Shown in pieces: positions 1-7,841 of a stretch of 37,860 bases of DNA; position 1 is the first letter of the stretch, and each line of letters opens with the position of its first letter. The stretch comes from an uncultured Clostridia bacterium (GTDB lineage: Bacteria > Bacillota > Clostridia > Christensenellales > Aristaeellaceae), in the NCBI GenBank assembly GCA_947624355.1, contig CANQKI010000012.1, forward strand, positions 1 through 37,860. The letters are read 5' to 3'. The notes below the pieces were generated by a model that saw only the letters and a program-made list of their open reading frames with translations, ran no database searches and was not told the origin of the DNA. A program made the translations under genes and the position numbers.

Positions 1-2
1 CT

Positions 3-719
3 ATGCTAAAACAGATGTTTTATGATAATTACCGCACAATCAATCTCGCCTTCCACGAGGCGTTAAAAGATAAGGATCCCCAAAAGGTAAAATCCCTGGC
101 ATTGAAGCTTCATGCGCTTGTTCATCCCGCCTGCGTATCCGGCGGCAGCGAAAAAACCATGGCAGACTACGTTGTGGATTATATGCTTTCCGGCCACCAA
201 AATGACCTGGTACCCAGGCAACCCTGGCCGACAGACCTCCACTACGCCGGTACTGACCGGGTCCCCTTGGTGTGGCAGCTCTGGCATACCACTCGAATAG
301 AAGACCTGGTCAGCAATATCCTTTTGGCGAACCAGGATCAGATATTCAACGACAACTGGCAGAAGAAAATCGGTTCCCCTATAACCGACACAGGCAATGC
401 CTTAGAAGCCGCGGAAGTGAGTCAATTTGGAAGAGCCATCCGGCCGGAAGCGTTTTGTGACTATATGAATGAAGTAGGAAAAAATACCCGGAAAATTATC
501 GCGGAACTGAAAGAAGAAGAGCTTTTCGAAATGGTTCCTGAGGAATGGGTCATGCGGATTTATGAAGCAGGCGGCGTTACCCCCGACCTGCGTTCTGTGT
601 GGCTGCTGGTATTCTGGGGCAGGCTCACCCGTGCCGGAATGCTGGAAACGCCTATGACAAACCATTACATGATGCACATTCCGCCTTGTCTTGATAACCT
701 CCCGATCATATCTGCGTAA
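3..719 (+). CDS. DinB-like superfamily protein
   Basis: A 238-residue soluble protein that resembles the DinB-like four-helix-bundle metalloprotein superfamily (DinB_2 type). The stretch around residues 88-107 (PLVWQLWHTTRIEDLV) matches the conserved Trp-x-x-His-x-x-Arg-Ile-Glu-Asp helix of Firmicutes members, and a C-terminal HYMMHI supplies a plausible further His ligand. Members carry a metal site and are related to thiol-dependent transferases, but the substrate of this one cannot be read from sequence. The ATG lies at base 3, so its ribosome-binding site and promoter are outside the window, and a longer N-terminus cannot be excluded. It is followed by a strong bidirectional terminator. 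Family call good, function unknown. Confidence 0.8.
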   Translation: MLKQMFYDNYRTINLAFHEALKDKDPQKVKSLALKLHALVHPACVSGGSEKTMADYVVDYMLSGHQNDLVPRQPWPTDLHYAGTDRVPLVWQLWHTTRIEDLVSNILLANQDQIFNDNWQKKIGSPITDTGNALEAAEVSQFGRAIRPEAFCDYMNEVGKNTRKIIAELKEEELFEMVPEEWVMRIYEAGGVTPDLRSVWLLVFWGRLTRAGMLETPMTNHYMMHIPPCLDNLPIISA

Positions 720-807
720 TTTATCCTGTTTGGTCATCGAATGCGAAAATCGGAAGACCGCAATTTGATATTTCTTCTCATTGCCGACAGTGAACAAAAT
801 ACAAAGA

Positions 808-864
808 AGACAGACCGTTGGCGCACTCTCCCCCTCATGGAAAGGTTAACGGTCTGTCTTTTTT
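808..864. terminator. Bidirectional intrinsic terminator
   Basis: A perfect 12-bp inverted repeat (AGACAGACCGTT at 808-819, AACGGTCTGTCT at 848-859) encloses a 28-nt loop. It is followed by TTTTTT on the plus strand and by a T-rich tract on the minus strand. It separates the convergent DinB-like gene and the foldase gene and can serve both. Confidence 0.8.
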
Positions 865-884
865 GTTATACTGTTTTATGATCG

Positions 885-907
885 GGCGCCATTCTGCGCC
901 GTTTTTT
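885..907 (+). terminator. Second intrinsic terminator, plus strand
   Basis: GGCGC (885-889) and GCGCC (896-900) form a short GC stem with a 6-nt loop, followed by G and six T. It sits directly behind the first terminator and lies just past the 3' end of the convergent foldase gene, so it probably backs up termination of the rightward transcript. Confidence 0.55.
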
Positions 908-915
908 GCCGTCGT

Positions 916-2151
916 TCATTCATCGGTTTCAGCGCCCATGGCTTTGGCGGCATTGATGGCTTCTTCGTTATACTGCACATTGGCCTGTTCAATCCATTCG
1001 GTCATTGCGGCAGAAATGATGGCGTTCTTCTTATAGTCGGTTATGAAATTTTCAATCAAAGCTCGAATTTCATCCGTCATTTCTACATAGCCCTCCGGAA
1101 TATCGCGCAGATAAAAGAGAATATGAATCCCGTTCGTGCCGATTACCGGATCGCTCACATCGCCGGGCTTTTGCATTTTTTCACTGAAAGCCCCGGCCGT
1201 AAAAGCAGGATCCCATAAAATGCTGTCCTGATGAACCGCGTAACCGTTTTCAAGATTGCTTTCCACCTGCATTCCCGGATCCGTGCCATACAGAGAAATA
1301 AGCGATTGGAAGGTTTCTCCCTGCTCCAGCTTATTGTAAATATCATCGATCATTTTCTGATGATTAGTCAACAGCGCGGCCCTGGCTGCCTCTACATCCT
1401 CAGCAGTAACAGGCGTCCCTGATGCTTCTTCGCCTTCCGCTGCGTTTTGCGCTTCTTCGAAAGATGCCTGAGCGGTCTGGTATGCATCCAGCAGCTCCTG
1501 GTCGGTATTCAGCAGAATGTGCAGAATCCCGCGGTAACCGCCGGGCTGATACCAAAACTCTGAACCGTAGTAATACTGACTAATTTCGTAGCTGGCAATA
1601 TTATTGTCAATGACCTGCTTGTCCTGCTCGGCATACGTTTCAAATGTTTCACGGATTTCTTCTTCGGATGCGGAAATATCCTGTCCTTCAAACAGTTTTT
1701 CCTGCAGCCGGTCATAGCTGGCCGATTGGAGTAGCCAATCATAAAACGCATCGACGTCCACGTCATAGGCTTTATAATATGCTTCCGCATCCGCGCGAAA
1801 CGCTTCCTCTTCTTCCGGCGTGAACTTATCCAAGCCCAATTCGCTGATTTGATGCTCAACCACGATCCGCTGCACCATGTATTCAATTGCGGTATCATAA
1901 TCGTTCGTGTCTTCCACATAGTCTTGCGCGGCCATTTCATTGAGCAGCTGGTTGACCTCGGCCTTGGTAACCTCCTGTTCATACACGCTGAACAGTACAG
2001 TGTCATCCGCAACAGCCGCAGTCTCTTCCTGAGAGGCTTCCATTTCTTCTGGCACGCTATCCGGAGTTTCGGCATCCTCCGCCCAAGCAAACGTGCTCAT
2101 CACCAGCAAAAGGGCCAGTGTCATCGCCAACAAACGGTGCAGCTTTTTCAT
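916..2151 (-). CDS. Exported parvulin-type peptidyl-prolyl isomerase (PrsA/SurA-like foldase)
   Basis: A 411-residue secreted foldase that probably helps exported proteins fold outside the membrane. Residues 1-24 form a type I signal peptide (Lys-Lys start, Leu-rich core, AWA before residue 25). There is no lipobox cysteine, unlike Bacillus PrsA. An acidic low-complexity stretch (25-50) precedes a SurA_N-like helical region (about 55-200). The parvulin fold follows: strand RGILHILL at 207-214, then LEQGETFQSLISLYGTDPG and an IGTNGIHILF end near 345. Between the first strand and first helix there is an Ala/Glu-rich insertion of about 50 residues (216-265). SD AGAGGA precedes the ATG. The gene has its own sigma-A promoter and ends at a shared terminator. 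Family assignment is firm; clients are unknown. Confidence 0.85.
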   Translation of the reverse strand: MKKLHRLLAMTLALLLVMSTFAWAEDAETPDSVPEEMEASQEETAAVADDTVLFSVYEQEVTKAEVNQLLNEMAAQDYVEDTNDYDTAIEYMVQRIVVEHQISELGLDKFTPEEEEAFRADAEAYYKAYDVDVDAFYDWLLQSASYDRLQEKLFEGQDISASEEEIRETFETYAEQDKQVIDNNIASYEISQYYYGSEFWYQPGGYRGILHILLNTDQELLDAYQTAQASFEEAQNAAEGEEASGTPVTAEDVEAARAALLTNHQKMIDDIYNKLEQGETFQSLISLYGTDPGMQVESNLENGYAVHQDSILWDPAFTAGAFSEKMQKPGDVSDPVIGTNGIHILFYLRDIPEGYVEMTDEIRALIENFITDYKKNAIISAAMTEWIEQANVQYNEEAINAAKAMGAETDE

Positions 2152-2206
2152 AAGCAGTGTTCCTCTTTCTTTTCTGCCGACAATATGGGCAGTTAATTAC
2201 ATTTTT

Positions 2207-2235
2207 ATTATCGCACAGGTTTGCGTTTGATGCAA
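2207..2235 (-). promoter_or_regulatory. Sigma-A promoter of the foldase gene
   Basis: Minus-strand -35 TTGCAT (2235-2230), 17-bp spacer, -10 GATAAT (2212-2207), about 55 bp upstream of the start codon. Confidence 0.65.
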
Positions 2236-2282
2236 GTGTTTTCAAAAAAATTTCAAATATGTTACATTTTCCGCAAAACCAT

Positions 2283-2311
2283 ATAAAAACCCGGCGTTTC
2301 AATGCCGGGTT
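2283..2311 (-). terminator. Intrinsic terminator of the PG-binding lipoprotein gene
   Basis: AACCCGGC (2288-2295) and GCCGGGTT (2304-2311) form an 8-bp stem with an 8-nt loop. On the minus strand it runs into TTTTTATAT. It lies 23 bp past the stop codon. Confidence 0.8.
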
Positions 2312-2334
2312 GTAAAAACACAATTTGTTTTGCT

Positions 2335-3819
2335 TTATGATTCAGGCGGGAAACCATTGTCATAGAGCGCCATCAAGGTGGCAGGGCCTGCAGCACCGTC
2401 AATGTTCAGCCCCTTCACGCGCTGGAACGCGCGCACAGCACTTTCCGTACCTTCGCCGAAATAACCATCCACAACACCCGTATAGTACCCCTGATCCTTC
2501 AAGGCCTGCTGCAGCCTGGTGACAGGTGCGCCGTAATAACCGCGGCGGAGTGTAGCGTATCCCATGCCGGAGGGCGCCGTTGTTACCTGAACATAGGTGC
2601 CGCTGGGAAGCGGGGTGGCGGTACGATGAGGTGTAGCGGTGGGCCGTTTCGTGGCCACTGGACGCGGGGTAGCCGTGCGGGCTGCCTGGGAAGCCGTCCT
2701 GGCGTCCGTGGCGAAAAGTATTTCATATGTTCCGCTGCCAGCCACACCGTCGGCTTTTAAGCCATTATCCCGCTGGAATTTTTTCACGGCATCCTCGGTT
2801 CCCTGACCGAAATCGCCGTCAACATTTCCGCTGTAATATCCAAGCTTTTTAAGGCGAGACTGGAGCGCACGGACAACATCCCCTTCACTGCCGTTCCTCA
2901 CGGAAAGCCCCGCAATTCCGGACGGAGCAGAAGAAGCCTTTTTGGCTGAAGACGAATACAGTTCTTTCAAAGTATCCGGCCCCGCGACGCCGTCCGAATA
3001 AGAGCAATGCCGATCCTGGAATGCAATCACAGCCGCTTCCGTACCGGCGCCATATTCGCCGTCCGCAGTTCCGGCAAGATAGCCAAGAGAAATCAGGCGC
3101 TGCTGCAATTGCCTAACCTGGTTGCCCGAATCGCCTTTACGCAGATAGGTATTGGCGGAATAGGCAGGCGTAGCGGTAGGGCGCGGCGTATTCGTGCGGC
3201 GCGGCGTAGGAGAAGCGGTGGGCCGTGCCGTCTGCCGGGCGGAAGCGAGCTTTTCAAGCGTCTGGGGGCCAACCTTCCCGTCCGCTTCCAGGCCGTACTG
3301 CTTTTGGAAAGCAATCACGGCGGCTTCGGTCGCATCGCCGAAGTCTCCGTCCACACTGCCCTTCAGGAAGCCAAGATCCTTCAGTTTGCGCTGCACTTCG
3401 CGCACAGCATCGCCCTTGGACCCTTTCTTCAGGGAGCCCTGAGGCGTGGGCGACGGGGTAGCGGTATTATTGGGGAGCGGCGTGAGCACTGTGGAGGGCG
3501 TCGATCCCGGAGGAACCGTGCCTGCCGCCGGGCCGACCGTGCCGCCCCAATTTCCCATCAGGCCACTCACTGTGCCCGTAGGAAGCGTTACCGTCGTTTG
3601 GCTCACACCCGGATCGTCCGTAATAACAGGCACGTCCGTAGGCGCATCCGTCGGTACGACGGGCGCCGTTGTATAAGTATTGCTGAGATCAGGAAAACCG
3701 GGAACGCCATTCCCGCCTGTCTGAATATCGGGCGTGACATAACATCCGCTCAATACCAGTGCCAGGGTGACCAGCATCAGGCAGCCAAGCAGCCATTTTA
3801 GCCCGCAGCGTTGTTTCAT
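2335..3819 (-). CDS. Lipoprotein with four PG_binding_1 domains
   Basis: Start chosen at 3819 (MKQRCG), eight codons inside the longest frame, because GGAAGG sits 8 nt upstream and the signal peptide then begins normally. The 494-residue product has a lipoprotein signal with lipobox LSGC (Cys26). A Pro/Thr/Val-rich spacer (30-125) precedes four peptidoglycan-binding type 1 repeats at about 130-192, 225-288, 305-369 and 423-486. Each carries the pattern GxxGxxVxxLQxxLxxLGY/F, DGxFGxxTExAVxxFQ and DGxxGxxT. The repeats are joined by TATP-rich linkers likely to span the wall or be glycosylated. No hydrolase or amidase domain is visible, so it looks like a cell-wall anchor or scaffold tethered to the membrane. 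Family call firm; role inferred. Confidence 0.85.
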   Translation of the reverse strand: MKQRCGLKWLLGCLMLVTLALVLSGCYVTPDIQTGGNGVPGFPDLSNTYTTAPVVPTDAPTDVPVITDDPGVSQTTVTLPTGTVSGLMGNWGGTVGPAAGTVPPGSTPSTVLTPLPNNTATPSPTPQGSLKKGSKGDAVREVQRKLKDLGFLKGSVDGDFGDATEAAVIAFQKQYGLEADGKVGPQTLEKLASARQTARPTASPTPRRTNTPRPTATPAYSANTYLRKGDSGNQVRQLQQRLISLGYLAGTADGEYGAGTEAAVIAFQDRHCSYSDGVAGPDTLKELYSSSAKKASSAPSGIAGLSVRNGSEGDVVRALQSRLKKLGYYSGNVDGDFGQGTEDAVKKFQRDNGLKADGVAGSGTYEILFATDARTASQAARTATPRPVATKRPTATPHRTATPLPSGTYVQVTTAPSGMGYATLRRGYYGAPVTRLQQALKDQGYYTGVVDGYFGEGTESAVRAFQRVKGLNIDGAAGPATLMALYDNGFPPES

Positions 3820-3925
3820 CGTGCAACCTTCCTTCCACTCCATGCAATCAGATTTTCTAAAGGACCATCCTATTCATATAGACGAAGAAGACCGTCATTT
3901 TGTTCCATTTTTCTCGGAAAAAATT

Positions 3926-4522
3926 TCAAAAAATGCGATCATCTCCAGCATAATGCCAGACACAGAATCCTTCATTCGCCGCAGAAGCGATATTTTCCTC
4001 CAAATCGTCAATATACAATGTTTTGGAGGGACACAGCGAAAAACGACGAATCAGCAGGCGAAATATGGCAGGATCGGGTTTCACAAGCTTTTCCCGTGCA
4101 GAAACCACGATACCGTCCATTTCCCGGAAAAATGCAAACCTTTCACACGTCAGCGTCAGTGAAGGCTCCGGAAAGTTGGTAAGACAATACAGACGTTTCC
4201 CCATACTTTTAAAATCCGGCAGCAGCCGGTACAGCGGCAAGGGGTCCAGCGTTTCGGGAAAACGATTCAGCAGACCTTCCACATATGACCATTCTTCCGG
4301 GCATCCAGCCTTTTTGGCAATGCGCCTTGAAATGGTTTCGTTGCTTTCCACGCCCAGGTCAAACTGGGGCCAAAGCCGGTCAGCGCCGCTGAACATAGCG
4401 TCATGAAGACGAGAACGATGACGTTCGGGCAACAGGCAGCTCACGCGGTGTCCATCGAATGAAAGCAAAACCTGACCGATATCAAATACGATCGCTTCCG
4501 CTTCCATCAGCCGTCGGTCCAT
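3926..4522 (-). CDS. HAD-superfamily hydrolase (YihX-like phosphatase)
   Basis: Start set at 4522 (MDRRLMEAEA), because upstream codons do not look like a HAD N-terminus and overlap the clpB regulatory region; ATG at 4507 is a close alternative. The 198-residue product has HAD motif I VFDIGQVLLSF, motif II TNF, motif III Lys in KLVKPDP and motif IV YIDDLEEN, with a helical cap between I and II. Motif I keeps the nucleophilic Asp, but the usual second Asp is replaced (DIGQ), as in the YihX sugar-phosphatase branch, where Asn is common at this place. It is probably a cytosolic sugar-phosphate phosphatase; the substrate is not deducible. It is divergent from clpB. Confidence 0.8.
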   Translation of the reverse strand: MDRRLMEAEAIVFDIGQVLLSFDGHRVSCLLPERHRSRLHDAMFSGADRLWPQFDLGVESNETISRRIAKKAGCPEEWSYVEGLLNRFPETLDPLPLYRLLPDFKSMGKRLYCLTNFPEPSLTLTCERFAFFREMDGIVVSAREKLVKPDPAIFRLLIRRFSLCPSKTLYIDDLEENIASAANEGFCVWHYAGDDRIF

Positions 4523-4627
4523 GCCCTCTCGCCCCCACGCATATAGCATACCATAAATTCGGTCGAAATACAATCTCTTTCCGGGCGACACTTTTTGCAA
4601 ACTTTGAAAAAATTTTTGCCAATCTAC

Positions 4628-4655
4628 TTGACAAGACCCAAAAACGTGGTAGAAT
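4628..4655 (+). promoter_or_regulatory. Sigma-A promoter of clpB
   Basis: Perfect -35 TTGACA (4628-4633), 16-bp spacer, -10 TAGAAT (4650-4655). Expected start of transcription is about 4662, next to the CtsR-type operator. Confidence 0.8.
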
Positions 4656-4664
4656 ATCATTGAA

Positions 4665-4681
4665 GGTCAAAGAAAGTCTAT
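4665..4681 (+). promoter_or_regulatory. CtsR-type heat-shock operator
   Basis: GGTCAAAGAAAGTCTAT fits the CtsR heptad direct repeat (A/G)GTCAAA-NAN-(A/G)GTCAAA. The first heptad is perfect, the spacer fits, and the second heptad matches AGTC then diverges. It begins 10 bp after the -10 box, covering the expected transcription start, where a repressor would block initiation. CtsR control of clpB is established in Firmicutes; its use here is inferred. Confidence 0.7.
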
Positions 4682-4729
4682 ATTCTTTCCTTCGAAAATG
4701 ATTATCAAACCCGAAATGAGGGATGACGT

Positions 4730-7330
4730 ATGTCCAACAATCAGTACACGCAAAAATCCACCGAGGCCATCCAGCTGGCCCAACGTATTGCTTCCGAACG
4801 CGGCCATCAGCAATTGGAACAGGCGCACCTGCTTCTCGCGCTTCTCACCATGCCGGACGGATTGATTCCCGGCCTGCTGCAAAAAATGGGCGTTTCAACG
4901 GAAGAAATGCAAAAATCCATAGAGGCAGAGCTGCAAAAGCTGCCCCAGGTTCGCGGCCTGTCGCGGGAGGAGGGAAAGGTCTACATTTCCGCCGATCTGG
5001 AAAAGGCCCTTCGCACCGCCGCCGACGAAGCGGCCCGAATGAAGGACGAATACATTTCGGTGGAGCACCTGTTCCTGGCAATTCTCAAATCGGCCGACAG
5101 AAGCCTTTCCCCCATTTTCAGGCAGCACGGCATCACGGAAAGCGCATTTCTGCAAGCGCTTTCTTCCGTGCGCGGCGCGGCGCGGGTCACCAGCGATAAT
5201 CCCGAGGAAACTTACGACGCCCTTGCCAAATACGGCTCCGATCTGGTTGACCTGGCCCGGAAAGGCAAACTGGATCCTGTCATCGGCCGGGATCAGGAAA
5301 TCCGCAACGTGATCCGGATCCTCAGCCGGAAAACAAAGAATAACCCCGTCCTCATCGGCGAACCAGGCGTTGGCAAAACGGCCATTGCCGAAGGGCTTGC
5401 CCTGCGTATTGTCCGGGGCGACGTGCCCGACAGCCTGAAGGACAGGTCCGTTTTCTCCCTGGATATGGGCGCGCTCATTGCGGGCGCAAAATTTCGGGGT
5501 GAATTTGAGGAACGCCTCAAGGCCGTGCTGGCTGAAATCAAAAAAAGTGAAGGGAAAATCCTGCTCTTTATCGATGAACTGCATACCATCGTTGGCGCGG
5601 GCAAAACCGAAGGCTCTATGGACGCGGGCAACCTGCTCAAGCCCATGCTGGCCCGTGGTGAGCTGCACTGCATCGGCGCTACCACCCTGGACGAATACCG
5701 CAAATATGTGGAAAAGGACGCCGCTCTGGAACGCCGCTTCCAGCCTGTCATGGTGGAAGAACCCACGGTGGAAGACACCATTTCCATCCTGCGCGGCCTG
5801 AAGGAACGCTATGAGGTATTCCACGGCGTGAAAATCCAGGACGGCGCGCTCATCGCCGCCGCCACATTGTCCAACCGCTATATTACCGATCGTTTTCTCC
5901 CCGACAAGGCCATTGACCTGGTGGACGAAGCCTGCGCCATGATCCGCACCGAAATGGACTCCATGCCCACCGAACTGGACGATATCCGCCGGAGCATCAT
6001 GCAGCTTGAAATCGAAGAAGCGGCCCTGAAAAAGGAAACCGATCCCCTGTCCATGGAACGGTTGAACGCCATCCGGAAGGAACTTTCGGAAATGCGGGAG
6101 CAGTTCAATGAGATGAAAGCCCGCTGGGAAAACGAAAAAAACGACATCGGCAAAGTGCAGAAGCTGCGGGAGGAACTGGAGCAGGTCAATGCCCAGATTG
6201 AGCGTGCCGAACGCCAGTATGACCTGACCAAAGCTGCCGAACTGAAATACGGCCGTCTGCCCAAGCTGAAAGAAGAGCTTGCCGCCGCCGAACAGCTGTC
6301 CCCCGCCGGTACGACGCTGCTGCGGGACAAGGTGACCGAAGAAGAAATTTCCCGCATTGTTTCCCGCTGGACGGGTATTCCGGTCAGCAAGCTGATGGAA
6401 GGCGAGCGGGAAAAGCTGCTGCGCCTTCCGGACGAGCTGCACAAGCGCGTCATCGGCCAGGACGAGGCCGTGCAGTCCGTTTCGGAAGCTATTCTGCGTT
6501 CCCGCGCCGGCGTGGCGGATGAAAACCGGCCCATCGGCAGCTTCCTGTTCCTGGGTCCCACGGGCGTGGGCAAAACTGAGCTGGCCAAGGCGTTGGCAGA
6601 AGCCCTCTTTGACGACGAAAAGAACATCGTGCGCATTGACATGACAGAATATATGGAGAAGTTTTCCGTGTCCCGTCTGATCGGAGCGCCTCCGGGATAT
6701 GTAGGCTATGAGGAGGGCGGCCAGCTCACCGAAGCCGTACGCCGTCACCCCTACTCCGTGGTGCTCTTTGACGAAATGGAAAAGGCGCATCCTGATGTGT
6801 TCAATATCCTGCTGCAGATTCTGGACGACGGCCGCGTGACGGACAGCCAGGGCCGCACGGTGGATTTCCGCAACACCATTCTCATCATGACCAGCAATCT
6901 GGGTTCTTCCCACATTCTGGAAGGCATCGGGCCGGACGGCACGCTGTCGCAATCGGCCAAGGACGAGGTACAGGCGCTGCTTAAAACCCAGTTCCGCCCC
7001 GAATTCCTCAACCGCATTGACGATACCGTCATTTTCACGCCTTTGACCCGCGACCAGGTTCGTTCCATTGTGGATCTGCTGCTGGAGCGGCTGCGGGGCC
7101 GCCTCAAGGAAAAGCAGCTGTCCCTGACGCTGACGCCCGCCGCCTTCGACCGGCTCATGGAGATCGGCTATGATCCCGTGTACGGCGCAAGGCCCATGAA
7201 GCGGGTGCTGCAAAGCAAGATTGAGACCCTTGTGGCGCGGAAACTCATCCAGGGCGATATCCTGCCCGGCCAAACCATCGAAATCGACGCCGGCTCCGAC
7301 GGCCAGGATTTCGTTGCCGCGGTGAAATAA
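4730..7330 (+). CDS. clpB: ATP-dependent disaggregase ClpB
   Basis: An 866-residue class I Hsp100 chaperone that, with DnaK, pulls proteins out of aggregates. Order seen: Clp_N double repeat (about 1-145); first AAA+ module with Walker A GEPGVGKT (210-217) and Walker B ILLFIDE; the long coiled-coil middle domain (about 405-525), which distinguishes ClpB from ClpC and ClpA; second AAA+ module with GPTGVGKT near 609 and Walker [14 protein letters not shown]-terminal D2-small domain. Length and all motifs are canonical. The start is supported by a GAGGGATG-like SD upstream of ATG 4730. Transcribed alone from a sigma-A promoter with a CtsR-type site, ending at a strong terminator. Confidence 0.97.
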   Translation: MSNNQYTQKSTEAIQLAQRIASERGHQQLEQAHLLLALLTMPDGLIPGLLQKMGVSTEEMQKSIEAELQKLPQVRGLSREEGKVYISADLEKALRTAADEAARMKDEYISVEHLFLAILKSADRSLSPIFRQHGITESAFLQALSSVRGAARVTSDNPEETYDALAKYGSDLVDLARKGKLDPVIGRDQEIRNVIRILSRKTKNNPVLIGEPGVGKTAIAEGLALRIVRGDVPDSLKDRSVFSLDMGALIAGAKFRGEFEERLKAVLAEIKKSEGKILLFIDELHTIVGAGKTEGSMDAGNLLKPMLARGELHCIGATTLDEYRKYVEKDAALERRFQPVMVEEPTVEDTISILRGLKERYEVFHGVKIQDGALIAAATLSNRYITDRFLPDKAIDLVDEACAMIRTEMDSMPTELDDIRRSIMQLEIEEAALKKETDPLSMERLNAIRKELSEMREQFNEMKARWENEKNDIGKVQKLREELEQVNAQIERAERQYDLTKAAELKYGRLPKLKEELAAAEQLSPAGTTLLRDKVTEEEISRIVSRWTGIPVSKLMEGEREKLLRLPDELHKRVIGQDEAVQSVSEAILRSRAGVADENRPIGSFLFLGPTGVGKTELAKALAEALFDDEKNIVRIDMTEYMEKFSVSRLIGAPPGYVGYEEGGQLTEAVRRHPYSVVLFDEMEKAHPDVFNILLQILDDGRVTDSQGRTVDFRNTILIMTSNLGSSHILEGIGPDGTLSQSAKDEVQALLKTQFRPEFLNRIDDTVIFTPLTRDQVRSIVDLLLERLRGRLKEKQLSLTLTPAAFDRLMEIGYDPVYGARPMKRVLQSKIETLVARKLIQGDILPGQTIEIDAGSDGQDFVAAVK

Positions 7331-7394
7331 CATCAAAAAAACGCACAGCCTGCAAAAGCAAGTTGTGCGTAATCGGAAAGATTGATCCGGTTTT

Positions 7395-7440
7395 GCGGGA
7401 ACGGTATGATTCCGGTCACACCGTTCCCGCTTCTTTTTTT
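7395..7440 (+). terminator. Intrinsic terminator of clpB
   Basis: GCGGGAACGGT (7395-7405) pairs perfectly with ACCGTTCCCGC (7420-7430), followed by TTCTTTTTTT. Its 3' arm and T-tract lie inside the last codons of the convergent DUF3795 gene. A weaker hairpin without a T-tract (ACGCACA/TGTGCGT) precedes it at about 7344-7370. Confidence 0.85.
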
Positions 7441-7724
7441 GCATTCAGAGCCTGACAGTATTCGTTTGCCAATTTCTGCATTTCGGAAACAATGTTTTTA
7501 CGCCATGTGACTGTGCGCAGCATCAATTCACACGGAAACGCTGGGCATATTCCGCAAAACTTTGCATCATGCCGTTTTGCGCAAAGATAAATCGGGCACC
7601 CCTGCGACTGTTCCCATTCCTTACAATGTCCGTCTGATGCAATACACCCCTGGCAAAATCCTTCTGCTTTCTTTTTACAGCCAACACAGCTCTCGCCGCA
7701 GGGCGTAATCGTTCCAAAATCCAT
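7416..7724 (-). CDS. DUF3795 cysteine-rich protein
   Basis: A 102-residue small protein with nine cysteines in paired motifs: CGESCVGCKKK (residues 9-19), FCQGC, GCPIYLCAKR and FCGICPAFPCE (about 56-66). This is the DUF3795 pattern, thought to bind a metal or iron-sulfur centre. No signal peptide or membrane segment. SD GGAGG lies 6 nt before ATG. Function is unknown across the family. Its last eight codons are written in the T-tract and 3' arm of the clpB terminator, so the C-terminus KKEAGTV partly reflects that element. Confidence 0.75.
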   Translation of the reverse strand: MDFGTITPCGESCVGCKKKAEGFCQGCIASDGHCKEWEQSQGCPIYLCAKRHDAKFCGICPAFPCELMLRTVTWRKNIVSEMQKLANEYCQALNAKKEAGTV

Positions 7725-7789
7725 TCTGATCCTCCCCTTTACAATCTTAAAAGCTGCCGGCGTGTTTCCTTATTGTATTTTTCCGGAAC

Positions 7790-7825
7790 ATAACAAAACA
7801 CGGCGCGCGGCAGAACCGCACGCCG
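7790..7825 (-). terminator. Intrinsic terminator of the sugar kinase gene
   Basis: On the minus strand CGGCGTGCGG (7825-7816) pairs with CCGCGCGCCG (7810-7801) through one G-U wobble, with a 5-nt loop, followed by TGTTTTGTTAT. Confidence 0.8.
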
Positions 7826-7841
7826 GTTTATCAAGTGTTCT

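Noticed and set aside
2600-3300. Repetitive DNA in the PG-binding gene as a mobile or CRISPR-like repeat
   Set aside because: The repetition is explained by four diverged protein domains and TATP-rich linkers; spacing and identity do not fit a CRISPR array.
4523-4660. N-terminal extension of the HAD hydrolase to 4660
   Set aside because: The extension would run into the clpB -35/-10 region, has no SD, and HAD motif I normally lies within about 15 residues of the start.
4560-4729. CIRCE (HrcA) element before clpB
   Set aside because: The 9-9-9 inverted repeat TTAGCACTC/GAGTGCTAA is not present; the site seen fits CtsR instead.
4895-7444. 849-codon open frame on the minus strand opposite clpB
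   Set aside because: It lies wholly antisense to a gene with intact ClpB motifs, its translation is His/Gln/Phe-rich without any recognisable domain, and no SD supports it. It follows from codon bias of clpB.
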